A stretch of 64,000 nucleotides of DNA from Rugamonas rivuli (GTDB taxonomy: Bacteria > Pseudomonadota > Gammaproteobacteria > Burkholderiales > Burkholderiaceae_D), in contig NZ_WHUF01000004.1 of the NCBI RefSeq assembly GCF_009380165.1, forward strand, positions 682,001-746,000, read 5' to 3'. The notes beneath the pieces were generated by a model. The model saw only the letters and a program-made list of their open reading frames with translations, had not been told where the DNA came from and ran no database searches. A program made the position numbers and the translations under genes. This document shows, piece by piece, positions 8,394 to 16,522 of the stretch (positions are counted from its first letter, which is position 1; every line of letters starts with the position of its first letter).

Positions 8394-10934
8394 ATGACTT
8401 TACGTAAGACCCTACTTGCTGCTTCCATCGTCGCCGCACTGCCGATGATGGCGTCCAACGCAGCCCAAGCGGCGGCACAGCTGATGTCCGCACCGGTGGC
8501 CCAGGCCTCTCCACAAGAGAGCGCCGGGCTGGTGGCCAAGCTCGCCGCACTGGACAACCAGCGCGGCCTGAGCGCAGACCACAGCTTCCGCATCGCCAGC
8601 CAGCACCCTGGCGTGGTCGGTGAGAAGATCACCCGCGCCAACCACACGTACAAAGGCTTGCGCGTGTTCGGTTCGGAATCGGTGGTCGTCACCAACGACG
8701 CCGGCGACATCGTCAGCGAATCGGTGTCGGACCGCCGCGCCAAGCTGGACGCCCCTGCCGCATCGGGTGGCGGCCGCACCGCCGCCGTCGCCCCGGCCGA
8801 CTGGACCCCGACGCTGAGCACCACCGACGCCATCGCGCAGGTGGTCAAGGCCGTCGCGCCGAGCGGCACCCACCGCTGGGAACCGAAAGCAGAGCTGCTG
8901 ATCTATCCGGTGATGAAATCGGTGCGCATCGCTTCGGCCCTGAACAAGTCCGAATCGGCGCTCAACGCCATGGACCTGGAAGAAGTGGTCGACCACTACG
9001 AGCTGGCCTACTACGTGCAGACCCGCATGGCCGACAAGGGCAAGCTGGTCTACTTCGACACCATGGTCAACGCCAAGACCGGCGCCGTGATCGCCCAGTG
9101 GAAAGCGCTGCAGACCGTGGTCGGCACCGGCAACAGCCAGTACAACGGCGCCGTGCCTATCCAGACCTCGCAGTCGGGCAGCACCTACAAAATGCTGGAC
9201 TCCACGCGTGGCACCGGCGGCACCTACGGCGGCATGGCGATCACCAACGCCAACCACAGCTCGGCCAACAATCCGAACGCCGGCAGCATCTACACCAACA
9301 CCACCAACACCTGGGGCGACGGCCAGCAGTACATCAACGGCGGCAGCACCACCAACGCCAACGGCCAGACCGCCGCGGTCAACGCGCTGTGGGGCTTGAT
9401 GAACACCTACGACGCGCTGAAAAACGTGCTGGGCTGGCAGTCGCTGGACGGTAACAACACCGCCACCTATATCGCCGCCCACGTCGACACCCAGTACGAC
9501 AACGCCTTCTTCGAACCTGGCTGCAAGTGCATGTACATCGGCGACGGCTCCAGCTTCTACAGCCTCGGTTCGATCGACGTGATCGGCCACGAGATGTCGC
9601 ACGGCGTCACCGACGCCACCTCCAACCTGACCTACTCCGGCGAATCGGGCGGCTTGAACGAATCGAACTCGGACATCGGCGGCGAGATGGTGGAAGCCTA
9701 CGCCCGCAACGGCGGCACCGGCAACGTGATCCCGGCATCGGGCAACGACTGGATGATGGGCAAGGAGATCAGCAAATCCGGCCAGCCGCTGCGCTGGATG
9801 TACAAGCCGAGCAAGGACGGCGGCAGCCCGGACGCCTGGAGCAGCACGATCAAGAACCTCGACGTGCACTACTCCAGCGGCCCTAACAACCGCATGTTCT
9901 ACTTCCTGTCGCAGGGTTCGAACTCCAGCTCGACGAGCGACTACTACTCGAAATACCTGGTCAAGAGCCCGGCCGCCATGACCGGTATCGGCAACGACAA
10001 GGCGTTCCGCATCTGGTTCAAGGCAAACACCACCAAGTTCACCTCGTCGACCAACTACGCCGACGCCCGCACCAAGGTGCTGGCCGCAGCGACCGAGTTG
10101 TATGGCGCCGGTTCGAAAGAAGCCATCGCCGTGCAGCGCGCCTACGCGGCGATCAACGTCGGCGCCGACATCGACGAAGCGACCGCACCGGGCGGCGTGT
10201 CGATCACGACCCAGCCGGCCAACGTCAGCGTGACTGCCGGCGCCACCGCGTCGTTCACCGTCGGCGCCACCGGCGGCACCGCACCGTACAGCTACAAGTG
10301 GTACCGCAACGGCGCCGCCATCTCCGGCGCCACCTCGGCCACCTACTCGCTGACGGCGCAAACCGCCGACAACGGCGCGGTGTTCAACGCCGTGGTCAGC
10401 GACTCGTCGTCGCCGGTCAAGACCGCGACTTCGGGCAACGCCACGCTGACCGTCGGCTCCACCGGCGGCACCACCGAGCGCGTGACCAACGGCGGCTTCG
10501 AGTCGGGCACCACCGGCTGGAGCGGCACCACCGGCGTGATCGGCAACTACAGCGGCCAGACCGCCTACGAAGGCAGCAACTTCGCCTGGCTGGGCGGTAA
10601 CGGCACCACCGCGAGCGAAACCATCACCCAGGCGGTGACGATTCCTTCGACCGTGACCTCGGCCACGCTGACCTTCGCGCTGCACATCGACACCGCTGAA
10701 ACCGACCCTACGGCTTACGACAAGCTGGTTGTCACGGTGAAGAACAGCGCCGGTTCGGTGCTGAGCACCCTGGCCACGTACAGCAACGTCAACGCCGCCA
10801 GCGGCTATCAGGTGCGCACCTTCAACCTGAGCGCGTACAAAGGCCAGACCGTCACCCTGTCGTTCGCGATGACGGAAGACTCCAGCCTGCAAACCTCGTT
10901 CGTGGTGGACAAGGTCAGCCTGATCACCCAGTAA
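8394..10934 (+). CDS. Secreted M4 (thermolysin-like) metalloprotease, paralogue 1
   Basis: 846-aa preproenzyme. Signal peptide 1-27 (LLAASIVAALPMMASNAAQA). The FTP/PepSY-type propeptide covers about 35-245. The M4 catalytic domain (about 250-590) has zinc ligands H399 and H403 with base E400 (VIGHEMSHGV), the third ligand E423 in GGLNESNSD, and the late catalytic His in DVHYSSGPNN. An Ig-like domain (about 602-695, ITTQPANVSV to ATLTV) follows, then a jelly-roll carbohydrate-binding-like tail (VTNGGFESGTTGW to the end). GGAGAAGAG precedes the ATG. It lies immediately upstream of the secretion operon at 11048, separated by two terminators, and closely resembles the protein at 19945. A secreted protein-degrading role is well supported. 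Confidence 0.96.
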   Translation: MTLRKTLLAASIVAALPMMASNAAQAAAQLMSAPVAQASPQESAGLVAKLAALDNQRGLSADHSFRIASQHPGVVGEKITRANHTYKGLRVFGSESVVVTNDAGDIVSESVSDRRAKLDAPAASGGGRTAAVAPADWTPTLSTTDAIAQVVKAVAPSGTHRWEPKAELLIYPVMKSVRIASALNKSESALNAMDLEEVVDHYELAYYVQTRMADKGKLVYFDTMVNAKTGAVIAQWKALQTVVGTGNSQYNGAVPIQTSQSGSTYKMLDSTRGTGGTYGGMAITNANHSSANNPNAGSIYTNTTNTWGDGQQYINGGSTTNANGQTAAVNALWGLMNTYDALKNVLGWQSLDGNNTATYIAAHVDTQYDNAFFEPGCKCMYIGDGSSFYSLGSIDVIGHEMSHGVTDATSNLTYSGESGGLNESNSDIGGEMVEAYARNGGTGNVIPASGNDWMMGKEISKSGQPLRWMYKPSKDGGSPDAWSSTIKNLDVHYSSGPNNRMFYFLSQGSNSSSTSDYYSKYLVKSPAAMTGIGNDKAFRIWFKANTTKFTSSTNYADARTKVLAAATELYGAGSKEAIAVQRAYAAINVGADIDEATAPGGVSITTQPANVSVTAGATASFTVGATGGTAPYSYKWYRNGAAISGATSATYSLTAQTADNGAVFNAVVSDSSSPVKTATSGNATLTVGSTGGTTERVTNGGFESGTTGWSGTTGVIGNYSGQTAYEGSNFAWLGGNGTTASETITQAVTIPSTVTSATLTFALHIDTAETDPTAYDKLVVTVKNSAGSVLSTLATYSNVNAASGYQVRTFNLSAYKGQTVTLSFAMTEDSSLQTSFVVDKVSLITQ

Positions 10935-10946
10935 GTGAGGTGACAC

Positions 10947-10977
10947 AGCCCCGCCTGACCCGACGGGGCTGATTTTT
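10947..10977 (+). terminator. Rho-independent terminator after M4 protease 1
   Basis: Stem AGCCCCG ... CGGGGCT with a 10-base loop, followed by GATTTTT, beginning 12 bp after the protease stop. Confidence 0.85.
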
Positions 10978-10982
10978 ACGGG

Positions 10983-11014
10983 GGCGGCAGCCCGGTTGCC
11001 GCCTCGTTTTTTTT
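10983..11014 (+). terminator. Second tandem terminator
   Basis: Stem GGCGGCA ... TGCCGCC with a 7-base loop, then TCG and eight T residues. Together with the preceding hairpin it should isolate the protease transcript from the secretion operon, which begins only 34 bp further on, so the operon promoter must be very close or overlap. Confidence 0.85.
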
Positions 11015-11047
11015 GGCTGATCGAATGTTTAAGGCAGTACGCATGCA

Positions 11048-12250
11048 ATGCAGTTCCATCTCCAAGTGCAGGGCGGGCCATCCGGCCCGCAAACCATAGC
11101 GATCGATGCCGCCAGCGAGGCCGAGGCGATCCGCCAGGCGGCGCGCAACGGCTGGCGCGTGCTGGCCATCGGCAGTACCGAATCCACCGGTGCGGGGGCG
11201 AGCGCGCCTGCGCGCCTGAGCAAGCAGCCCTTCCCGCTGCTGCAATTCAGCCAGGAGCTACTGGCCCTGCTCGAAGCAGGCCTGAACCTGAGCGAAGCCA
11301 CCGCCACCTTGCTGAACAAGGAAACCCGCAGCGGCGCGCGCGCCACGCTGGCCGCCATCCAGCGCTCGCTGCAACAGGGGAAAAGCTTCTCCGATACGCT
11401 GGCCGACTTCCCGGCCGTCTTCCCCGACCTGTATGTCGCCACCGTGCACGCGGCCGAGCGCTCGGGCAATCTGCCGGAGGCGCTGGCGCGCTTCGTCGGC
11501 TACCAGCTGCAGTTCGACGCCATCCGCAAGAAGCTGGTCTCGGCCGCCATCTATCCGACCATGCTGCTGGTGGTGGGCACGCTGGTGACGCTGTTCCTGA
11601 TGGGCTACGTGGTGCCCAAGTTCAGCGTGGTGTACGAAAGCTCGGGGCGCGAAATCCCGTGGGCCTCGCAGATGCTGCTGTCCTTCGGCCAGACGCTGGC
11701 CGCGCATCCGTGGCTGTGCGCCGGCGCGCTGGGCGCGGTGGTGCTGGGCGTGGTGCTCGGCCTGGGCAACGCCGCCATGCGCCGCAAGCTGGTGCTGGCC
11801 ATCCTGCGCCTGCCGGTGCTGTCGGCCAAGGCCGCCGAATTCCGCCTGGCGCGCTTCTACCGCGCGCTGTCGCTGCTGCTGCACGCGGGCATACCACTGT
11901 CGAAGGCGCTGGCGATGACCAACGCCATGCTGCTGCCCGAGCAGCAGGTGCAGCTGGTGCAGACGCGCCGCGCGGTCGAACAGGGCCTGCCGTTTTCCAC
12001 CGCGCTGGAACAGAACGCGCTGGCCACGCCGGTGGCGCAGTCGCTGCTCAAGGTCGGCGAGAACACCGGCCGCCTGGGCGACATGCTGGAGCGCTCGGCC
12101 AAGTTCCACGACGAGGAATTCGCCCGCTGGGTGGACTGGGCCTCGCGCCTGCTCGAACCTGTGTTGATGACGCTGATCGGCGTAGTGATCGGCGGCGTTG
12201 TCGTATTGATGTACATGCCGATTTTCGAATTGGCGGGGAGCCTGTCATGA
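11048..12250 (+). CDS. gspF: GspF/PilC-type inner-membrane platform protein
   Basis: 400-aa type II secretion / type IV pilus assembly platform protein. It has two T2SSF repeats (about 65-190 and 265-390), each opening with the FSQELLALLEAGLNLSEA / FYRALSLLLHAGIPLSKA helix, and three membrane spans (about 170-190, 218-240 and 372-392). Both repeats carry the VGENTGRL / AAERSGNL motif. It is first in a ten-gene run and its stop overlaps the ATPase start (ATGA). The nearest homologues could equally be named for MSHA- or Pil-type systems. Confidence 0.93.
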   Translation: MQFHLQVQGGPSGPQTIAIDAASEAEAIRQAARNGWRVLAIGSTESTGAGASAPARLSKQPFPLLQFSQELLALLEAGLNLSEATATLLNKETRSGARATLAAIQRSLQQGKSFSDTLADFPAVFPDLYVATVHAAERSGNLPEALARFVGYQLQFDAIRKKLVSAAIYPTMLLVVGTLVTLFLMGYVVPKFSVVYESSGREIPWASQMLLSFGQTLAAHPWLCAGALGAVVLGVVLGLGNAAMRRKLVLAILRLPVLSAKAAEFRLARFYRALSLLLHAGIPLSKALAMTNAMLLPEQQVQLVQTRRAVEQGLPFSTALEQNALATPVAQSLLKVGENTGRLGDMLERSAKFHDEEFARWVDWASRLLEPVLMTLIGVVIGGVVVLMYMPIFELAGSLS

Positions 12251-13941
12251 ACGCACGCGAACCGGCTGTGCTCAGCCCCGAGATGCTGCACGGCGCGCGC
12301 AGCGCCGCGCTGGCGCAGGGCCGCCCGACGATGGCGGTGCTGCAGGAGGCCAGCGGCCTGACGCCGGAAGAGCTGACGCGCCAGCTGGCTACCCTGTTCT
12401 GCTATCCGGCCTGGCCGATGAGCAAACTGCAGGCGGCGCTGCCGGCCTTCGACCTGCTGTCCTACACCGACTGCGCGCAGCGCGACTGCGTGCTGCTGCG
12501 CGAGGCCGACGGCGCCGGCGCCGGTACTGCGGTGCTGGTCATCGGCAATCCCTTCGCCGAGGATACGCTGCAATGGGCCGGCTACGCGATCGGCTGCGCC
12601 TACACGGTGGCGCTGGCGCATCCCGACGACCTGACCGCCTACCTGGTGCAGCAGGAGAGCGTGCAGCAAGCCATGCAGGACATGATGGAGGACGGCAGCC
12701 ACGGCGAGCTGGCGGACCTGGACCAGACCATCGAGGACATCTCGCTGATACGCATCAGCGAAGACAGCAGCCCGGTGGTCAAGCTGGTCAACTCCACCAT
12801 CTACGACGCGCTGAAGTTCCAGGCCAGCGACATCCACCTGGAATGCGACGCCGCCAGCCTGGTCATCAAGTACCGCGTGGACGGCGTGCTGGTGCAGGCC
12901 GGCACGGTGCAGGGCCTGCAGATGGCGGAGCAGATCATCTCGCGCATCAAGGTGCTGGCGGAGCTGGACATCGCCGAGCGCCGCGTGCCGCAGGACGGCC
13001 GCTTCAAGGTACGAGTGAAAGGCAGCGAGATCGACTTCCGCGTTTCGATCATGCCCAACATCTTCGGCGAGGACGCGGTGCTGCGCCTGCTGGACCGGCG
13101 CGCGCTGACCGAGGCCGCCGCCGCGCTACGGCTGGAAAGCCTGGGCCTGAACGACGACGCCATCGTGCAGATACGCCGGCTGGCCGCCAAGCCGCACGGC
13201 ATGCTGCTCGTCACCGGCCCCACCGGCTCCGGCAAGACCACCACGCTGTACGCCGCCATCACCGAGATCAACACGGGCCGCGACAAGATCGTCACCATCG
13301 AAGACCCGGTCGAGTACCGGCTGCCACGCGTGCTGCAAATCCCCGTCAACGAAAAGAAGGGGCTGACCTTTGCGCGTGGGCTGCGCTCCATCCTGCGCCA
13401 CGATCCGGACAAGATCATGATCGGCGAAATCCGCGACGACGAAACCGCGCAGATTGCAGTGCAGGCTTCGCTGACGGGCCACCTGGTGTTCACCACCGTC
13501 CACGCCAACAATGTGTTCGACGTGGTGGGCCGTTTCCTGCACATGGGCGTGGACCCGTACAGCTTTGCGGCGGCGCTGAACGGCATCGTGGCCCAGCGCC
13601 TGCTGCGCCTCAACTGCGAGCACTGCGCGGTGGACGTGGCGCCCGATCCGCAAGACCTGGCCGACAGCGGCCTGACCGCCGACGCCGTGCGCGACTGGCG
13701 CTTCAAGGCAGGCAGCGGCTGCGGCCATTGCCGGGGCACCGGCTACAAAGGCCGCAAGGCCGTGGCCGAAGTGCTGATGCTGAACGACGCGATGCGCGAA
13801 ATGATCTGCACCCGTGCGCCGGTGAGCCGAATGAAGGAAGAAGCCGCGACCATGGGCTTCCGGCTGGCGCGCAGCGCCGGGCTGGATCTGGTGCGGCAGG
13901 GAGAAACGACTTTACTGGAGCTGAACCGTGTCACTTACTGA
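12247..13941 (+). CDS. gspE: GspE/PilB-type secretion ATPase
   Basis: 564-aa cytoplasmic hexameric ATPase that powers pseudopilus extension. The N-terminal MshEN-like domain covers about 1-150. The core has Walker A GPTGSGKT at 324-331, the Asp box IVTIEDPVEYRL, Walker B KIMIGEIRDDETA, and the His box GHLVFTTVHAN. Two CxxC pairs (457/460 and 492/495) form the zinc knuckle seen in GspE and PilB. It overlaps gspF by 4 bp and the next gene by 14 bp, so translational coupling is likely. All key residues are present, so an active motor is expected. Confidence 0.95.
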   Translation: MNAREPAVLSPEMLHGARSAALAQGRPTMAVLQEASGLTPEELTRQLATLFCYPAWPMSKLQAALPAFDLLSYTDCAQRDCVLLREADGAGAGTAVLVIGNPFAEDTLQWAGYAIGCAYTVALAHPDDLTAYLVQQESVQQAMQDMMEDGSHGELADLDQTIEDISLIRISEDSSPVVKLVNSTIYDALKFQASDIHLECDAASLVIKYRVDGVLVQAGTVQGLQMAEQIISRIKVLAELDIAERRVPQDGRFKVRVKGSEIDFRVSIMPNIFGEDAVLRLLDRRALTEAAAALRLESLGLNDDAIVQIRRLAAKPHGMLLVTGPTGSGKTTTLYAAITEINTGRDKIVTIEDPVEYRLPRVLQIPVNEKKGLTFARGLRSILRHDPDKIMIGEIRDDETAQIAVQASLTGHLVFTTVHANNVFDVVGRFLHMGVDPYSFAAALNGIVAQRLLRLNCEHCAVDVAPDPQDLADSGLTADAVRDWRFKAGSGCGHCRGTGYKGRKAVAEVLMLNDAMREMICTRAPVSRMKEEAATMGFRLARSAGLDLVRQGETTLLELNRVTY

Positions 13942-14815
13942 ACGTCTGTTCCCCTTGATGCGGCGCCGCCTGCGCGTGCTGCTGTCGCCGCAGCAGTTGC
14001 TGTGCGTGGTCCGCCACGGCACGCGGCTGGTCGAAGGCAGCGCGCAGCAGATCGCCGTTGCCGGCGCGGGCAGCCATTGGCAGGCCAGCGTCGATGCGTT
14101 GCGCGAGCTGCTACAGCAGCCCGCCATCGCAGCGGCCAGGCTGCCGCTGGAAATCAGCCTGTCGGGTCGCTGGAGCCAGCTGGTGCTGGCACCGTGGAGC
14201 GACGCGCTGCTATCAGAACCATCGGCCGGCCGCTTCCTGCAAACGCAGCTGGCGGCCCTGTATGGCGACAATGCGCGCGGCTGGAGCGTGGTCGGCGACG
14301 ACGCGCCCTACGGCCACACGCGCCTCGTTTGCGGCGTCGACAGCACACTGCTGCAAGCCCTGAAGGACGTAGCGGCCGAATGCGGCCATGCGTGCCGCGT
14401 GATCGAGCCGCTGCTGGGCACAGCGCTGCGCACGATGGAGGCAGATGCGCCGTGCGGAGCACTGGCGCTGGTCGAGCCGGGCCGCATCACCATGGCGGCG
14501 CTGCGCGACAAGCGCATCGTCGCAATCCAGTCGCAGCCCGCCAGCGAAGCATGGCGGCTCGAACTGACGCAAGCCTGGCAGCGCTGGACCTTGCGCGCAC
14601 CGGAACTGGCGGGCATCGCGACGGTCGCAGTGACGGACCTCAGCGCGCTGTCGCCAGCCTTGGCACTGGCGCCGTCCGCCGCGCTGCATCTGGTGCCGGA
14701 GGCGCTGCCATCGCGCTTCGTGCTGAGCGCCAATCCGTTCGGCGAGCGCGCCACCGTCACCGGATCAGCAGCGCAGCAGCCCGCGCCCGCAGCAACGCCG
14801 GAGGTGGCGGCATGA
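13928..14815 (+). CDS. PilM/GspL-like actin-fold assembly protein
   Basis: 295-aa protein with no membrane span. Its place between the ATPase and a PilN-like gene, the short first strands (LLCVVRHGTRLVEG), and later GALALVEPGRITMAALRDKRIV fit the actin-like cytoplasmic domain of PilM or GspL, which couples motor to platform. Similarity is weak and the C-terminal 30 residues are Ala/Pro-rich and low in complexity. It overlaps gspE by 14 bp and the next gene by 4 bp. The role is assigned mainly from gene order. Confidence 0.65.
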   Translation: MSLTERLFPLMRRRLRVLLSPQQLLCVVRHGTRLVEGSAQQIAVAGAGSHWQASVDALRELLQQPAIAAARLPLEISLSGRWSQLVLAPWSDALLSEPSAGRFLQTQLAALYGDNARGWSVVGDDAPYGHTRLVCGVDSTLLQALKDVAAECGHACRVIEPLLGTALRTMEADAPCGALALVEPGRITMAALRDKRIVAIQSQPASEAWRLELTQAWQRWTLRAPELAGIATVAVTDLSALSPALALAPSAALHLVPEALPSRFVLSANPFGERATVTGSAAQQPAPAATPEVAA

Positions 14816-15372
14816 CGCGTCTGAACTTCCTGCCGCGCGCCGCGCAGCCCACCGGCTGGCGTCTGGCCCTGCTGGCCATCGGCGTGCTGATGCTGCTGCC
14901 GGCCGCAGGCAACTGGATCTCGCAGCTGCAAACCGTAAGCCGCCTGGAAGCGCGGCTGGACGCGCAATCGGCCGCCACGCAACCCGCACGACTGACGCGC
15001 CCCACGCTGGCACCGGCACAACAGCACGAGCAGGACTTGCAAGTGAAGGCGGTAGCCGAAGCCGTCCGCCAGCTCAACCTGCCGGTGACGCGGCTGATCA
15101 AAGCCATCGTCGCACCGGCCGACGTGCGCGTCGCCCTGCTGGCCCTGGACCTCAACGGCCAACCGCCGCAGGAGAACGCCGAAACCACCACGCCCTCCGG
15201 CGCACTGAAAATCGCGGCCGAAGCGGAGACCGCGCAAGACATGATCAACTACCTGGCCTTCCTCAACCAGCAGCCGATGTTCCGCTCCGTGTACCTGGTC
15301 AAGCACGAGATGGCGGCAGGCGCCGGTGAGCGGCCCTATCACTTTCAGCTGGAGGCCCAATGGCGGCAATGA
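14812..15372 (+). CDS. PilN-like assembly protein
   Basis: 186-aa bitopic inner-membrane protein opening with MTRLNFLPR, the short cytoplasmic motif of PilN proteins that docks into PilM. A single span (about 18-38, LALLAIGVLMLLPAAGNWI) precedes a coiled segment and a periplasmic ferredoxin-like fold (DVRVALLALDL; LKIAAEAETAQDMINYLAFL). It overlaps both neighbours (4 bp and 13 bp). The PilMNOP set here takes the place of GspL, GspM and GspC of a classic type II system. Confidence 0.8.
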   Translation: MTRLNFLPRAAQPTGWRLALLAIGVLMLLPAAGNWISQLQTVSRLEARLDAQSAATQPARLTRPTLAPAQQHEQDLQVKAVAEAVRQLNLPVTRLIKAIVAPADVRVALLALDLNGQPPQENAETTTPSGALKIAAEAETAQDMINYLAFLNQQPMFRSVYLVKHEMAAGAGERPYHFQLEAQWRQ

Positions 15373-15956
15373 AATCCGGCGCGCTGCCCAAGCTGAAGCT
15401 CGCGCCCAACCTCGTCCCCAGGCTGGCGTGGCAAACGCGCCGCCTGCTGCGGCAGACCGGTCCCGGTGCGGTGGCCGGCATCGCCTGCGCGCTGCTGGCC
15501 GTGCTGGCGCAATGGCACGCGACGCAGCTCGACCAACGCCAGGCAGTGCTGACGCGTCAGCTCAACGCCGCCGCGCGCGCGGCAGCCATACCACATCCAG
15601 TGGCGCCGACCGCCGCCGGCGGCGTGGCTGCCTTCTACGCCTACCTGCCCGCGCACGACCTGATTCCCGACCAGCTCAAGGAACTGGTGCGGGTGGCGGA
15701 GCAAAGCGGCATCGCGCTGAACAAGGCCGAGTACAAGCCCGAGATGGACGGCAAGGCCGGCTTCCTGCGCTACCACATCACGCTGCCCGTCAAATCCGAC
15801 TATGCGAGCGTGCAGGGCTTCATCATCGGTGCGCTCCAAGCGCTGCCGACGCTGACGCTCGACTCGGTCGCTTTCAAGCGCGACCAGATCGAATCCGGCG
15901 ACATCGAAGCCCGCATCCAGTTCGTGCTGCTGGTGCGGCAGGAGAAGCGTCGATGA
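15360..15956 (+). CDS. PilO-like assembly protein
   Basis: 198-aa bitopic membrane protein: a basic cytoplasmic tail, one span at about 37-55 (AVAGIACALLAVLAQW), a coiled segment rich in Gln and Arg, and a periplasmic alpha/beta domain (YLPAHDLIPDQLKELVRVAEQSG; LRYHITLPVKSDYASVQGFI) typical of PilO, the partner of PilN. The start at 15360 overlaps the PilN-like gene by 13 bp. Next gene overlap is 4 bp. Assigned from topology, fold pattern and position rather than strong sequence identity. Confidence 0.75.
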   Translation: MAAMKSGALPKLKLAPNLVPRLAWQTRRLLRQTGPGAVAGIACALLAVLAQWHATQLDQRQAVLTRQLNAAARAAAIPHPVAPTAAGGVAAFYAYLPAHDLIPDQLKELVRVAEQSGIALNKAEYKPEMDGKAGFLRYHITLPVKSDYASVQGFIIGALQALPTLTLDSVAFKRDQIESGDIEARIQFVLLVRQEKRR

Positions 15957-16522
15957 GAAAAATCGTCATCGGCGCCGCCGCCGTCGCCACGCTGATCGCC
16001 GCGTGGTTCGCGCCCGACCAGGACGGCGGCGTGGTCGGCCCCGCAGCCGCCACCACGCGCGAAGCCGGTCCTGCGCCCGCAACGCCCGCAGCACCGGTGG
16101 CCGCTCCCGTCACCATTGCCGCAGCCTCCGCCTCCGCCTCAACGGCCAGCGCAGACGGCATCGACCTGCAAATCCATCCCCGCGTCGCCGACGACGAGAT
16201 GGGCAACATCTTCGCCAAACAAAGCTGGGCGCCGGAAGCGCCGAAGAAAGTCATGCAGGAACAGGCGCAGGCGCAGCAAGTGGCGCAACAGGCCAGCGCA
16301 CCACCCGGCCCGCCAGCCCTGCCCTTCCAGTTCCTCGGCCGCTTCACGGACGAAGGCCAGACCGCTTACTTCCTGCAAATCGACGGTCAGAACGTCGTCG
16401 CCCGTCCCGGCGAAAAGGTCAACGACAGCTACCTGCTCGACAGCGTCAGCGGCAATGCGATGAACTTCGTCTATCTGCCGCTCAATCAGAAACAAACCTT
16501 AGTCGTAGGGGACATCAATTGA
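15953..16522 (+). CDS. PilP/GspC-like periplasmic connector
   Basis: 189-aa protein with an N-terminal span or uncleaved signal (about 3-18, IVIGAAAVATLIAAWFA), then a long Ala/Pro/Thr-rich linker (about 22-65), a short helix and Gln-rich stretch, and a C-terminal beta domain (LPFQFLGRFTDEGQTAYFLQIDGQNVVARPGEKVNDSYLL cut here to its outline) that fits the HR domain of PilP or GspC, which contacts the secretin. No lipobox is present, unlike many PilP proteins. Its stop overlaps the TTG start of the secretin gene. Confidence 0.72.
   Translation: MRKIVIGAAAVATLIAAWFAPDQDGGVVGPAAATTREAGPAPATPAAPVAAPVTIAAASASASTASADGIDLQIHPRVADDEMGNIFAKQSWAPEAPKKVMQEQAQAQQVAQQASAPPGPPALPFQFLGRFTDEGQTAYFLQIDGQNVVARPGEKVNDSYLLDSVSGNAMNFVYLPLNQKQTLVVGDIN

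Noticed and set aside
8412..11081. 889-codon minus-strand open frame
   Set aside because: Antisense of the M4 protease; His/Arg/Gly-rich shadow typical of high-GC DNA.
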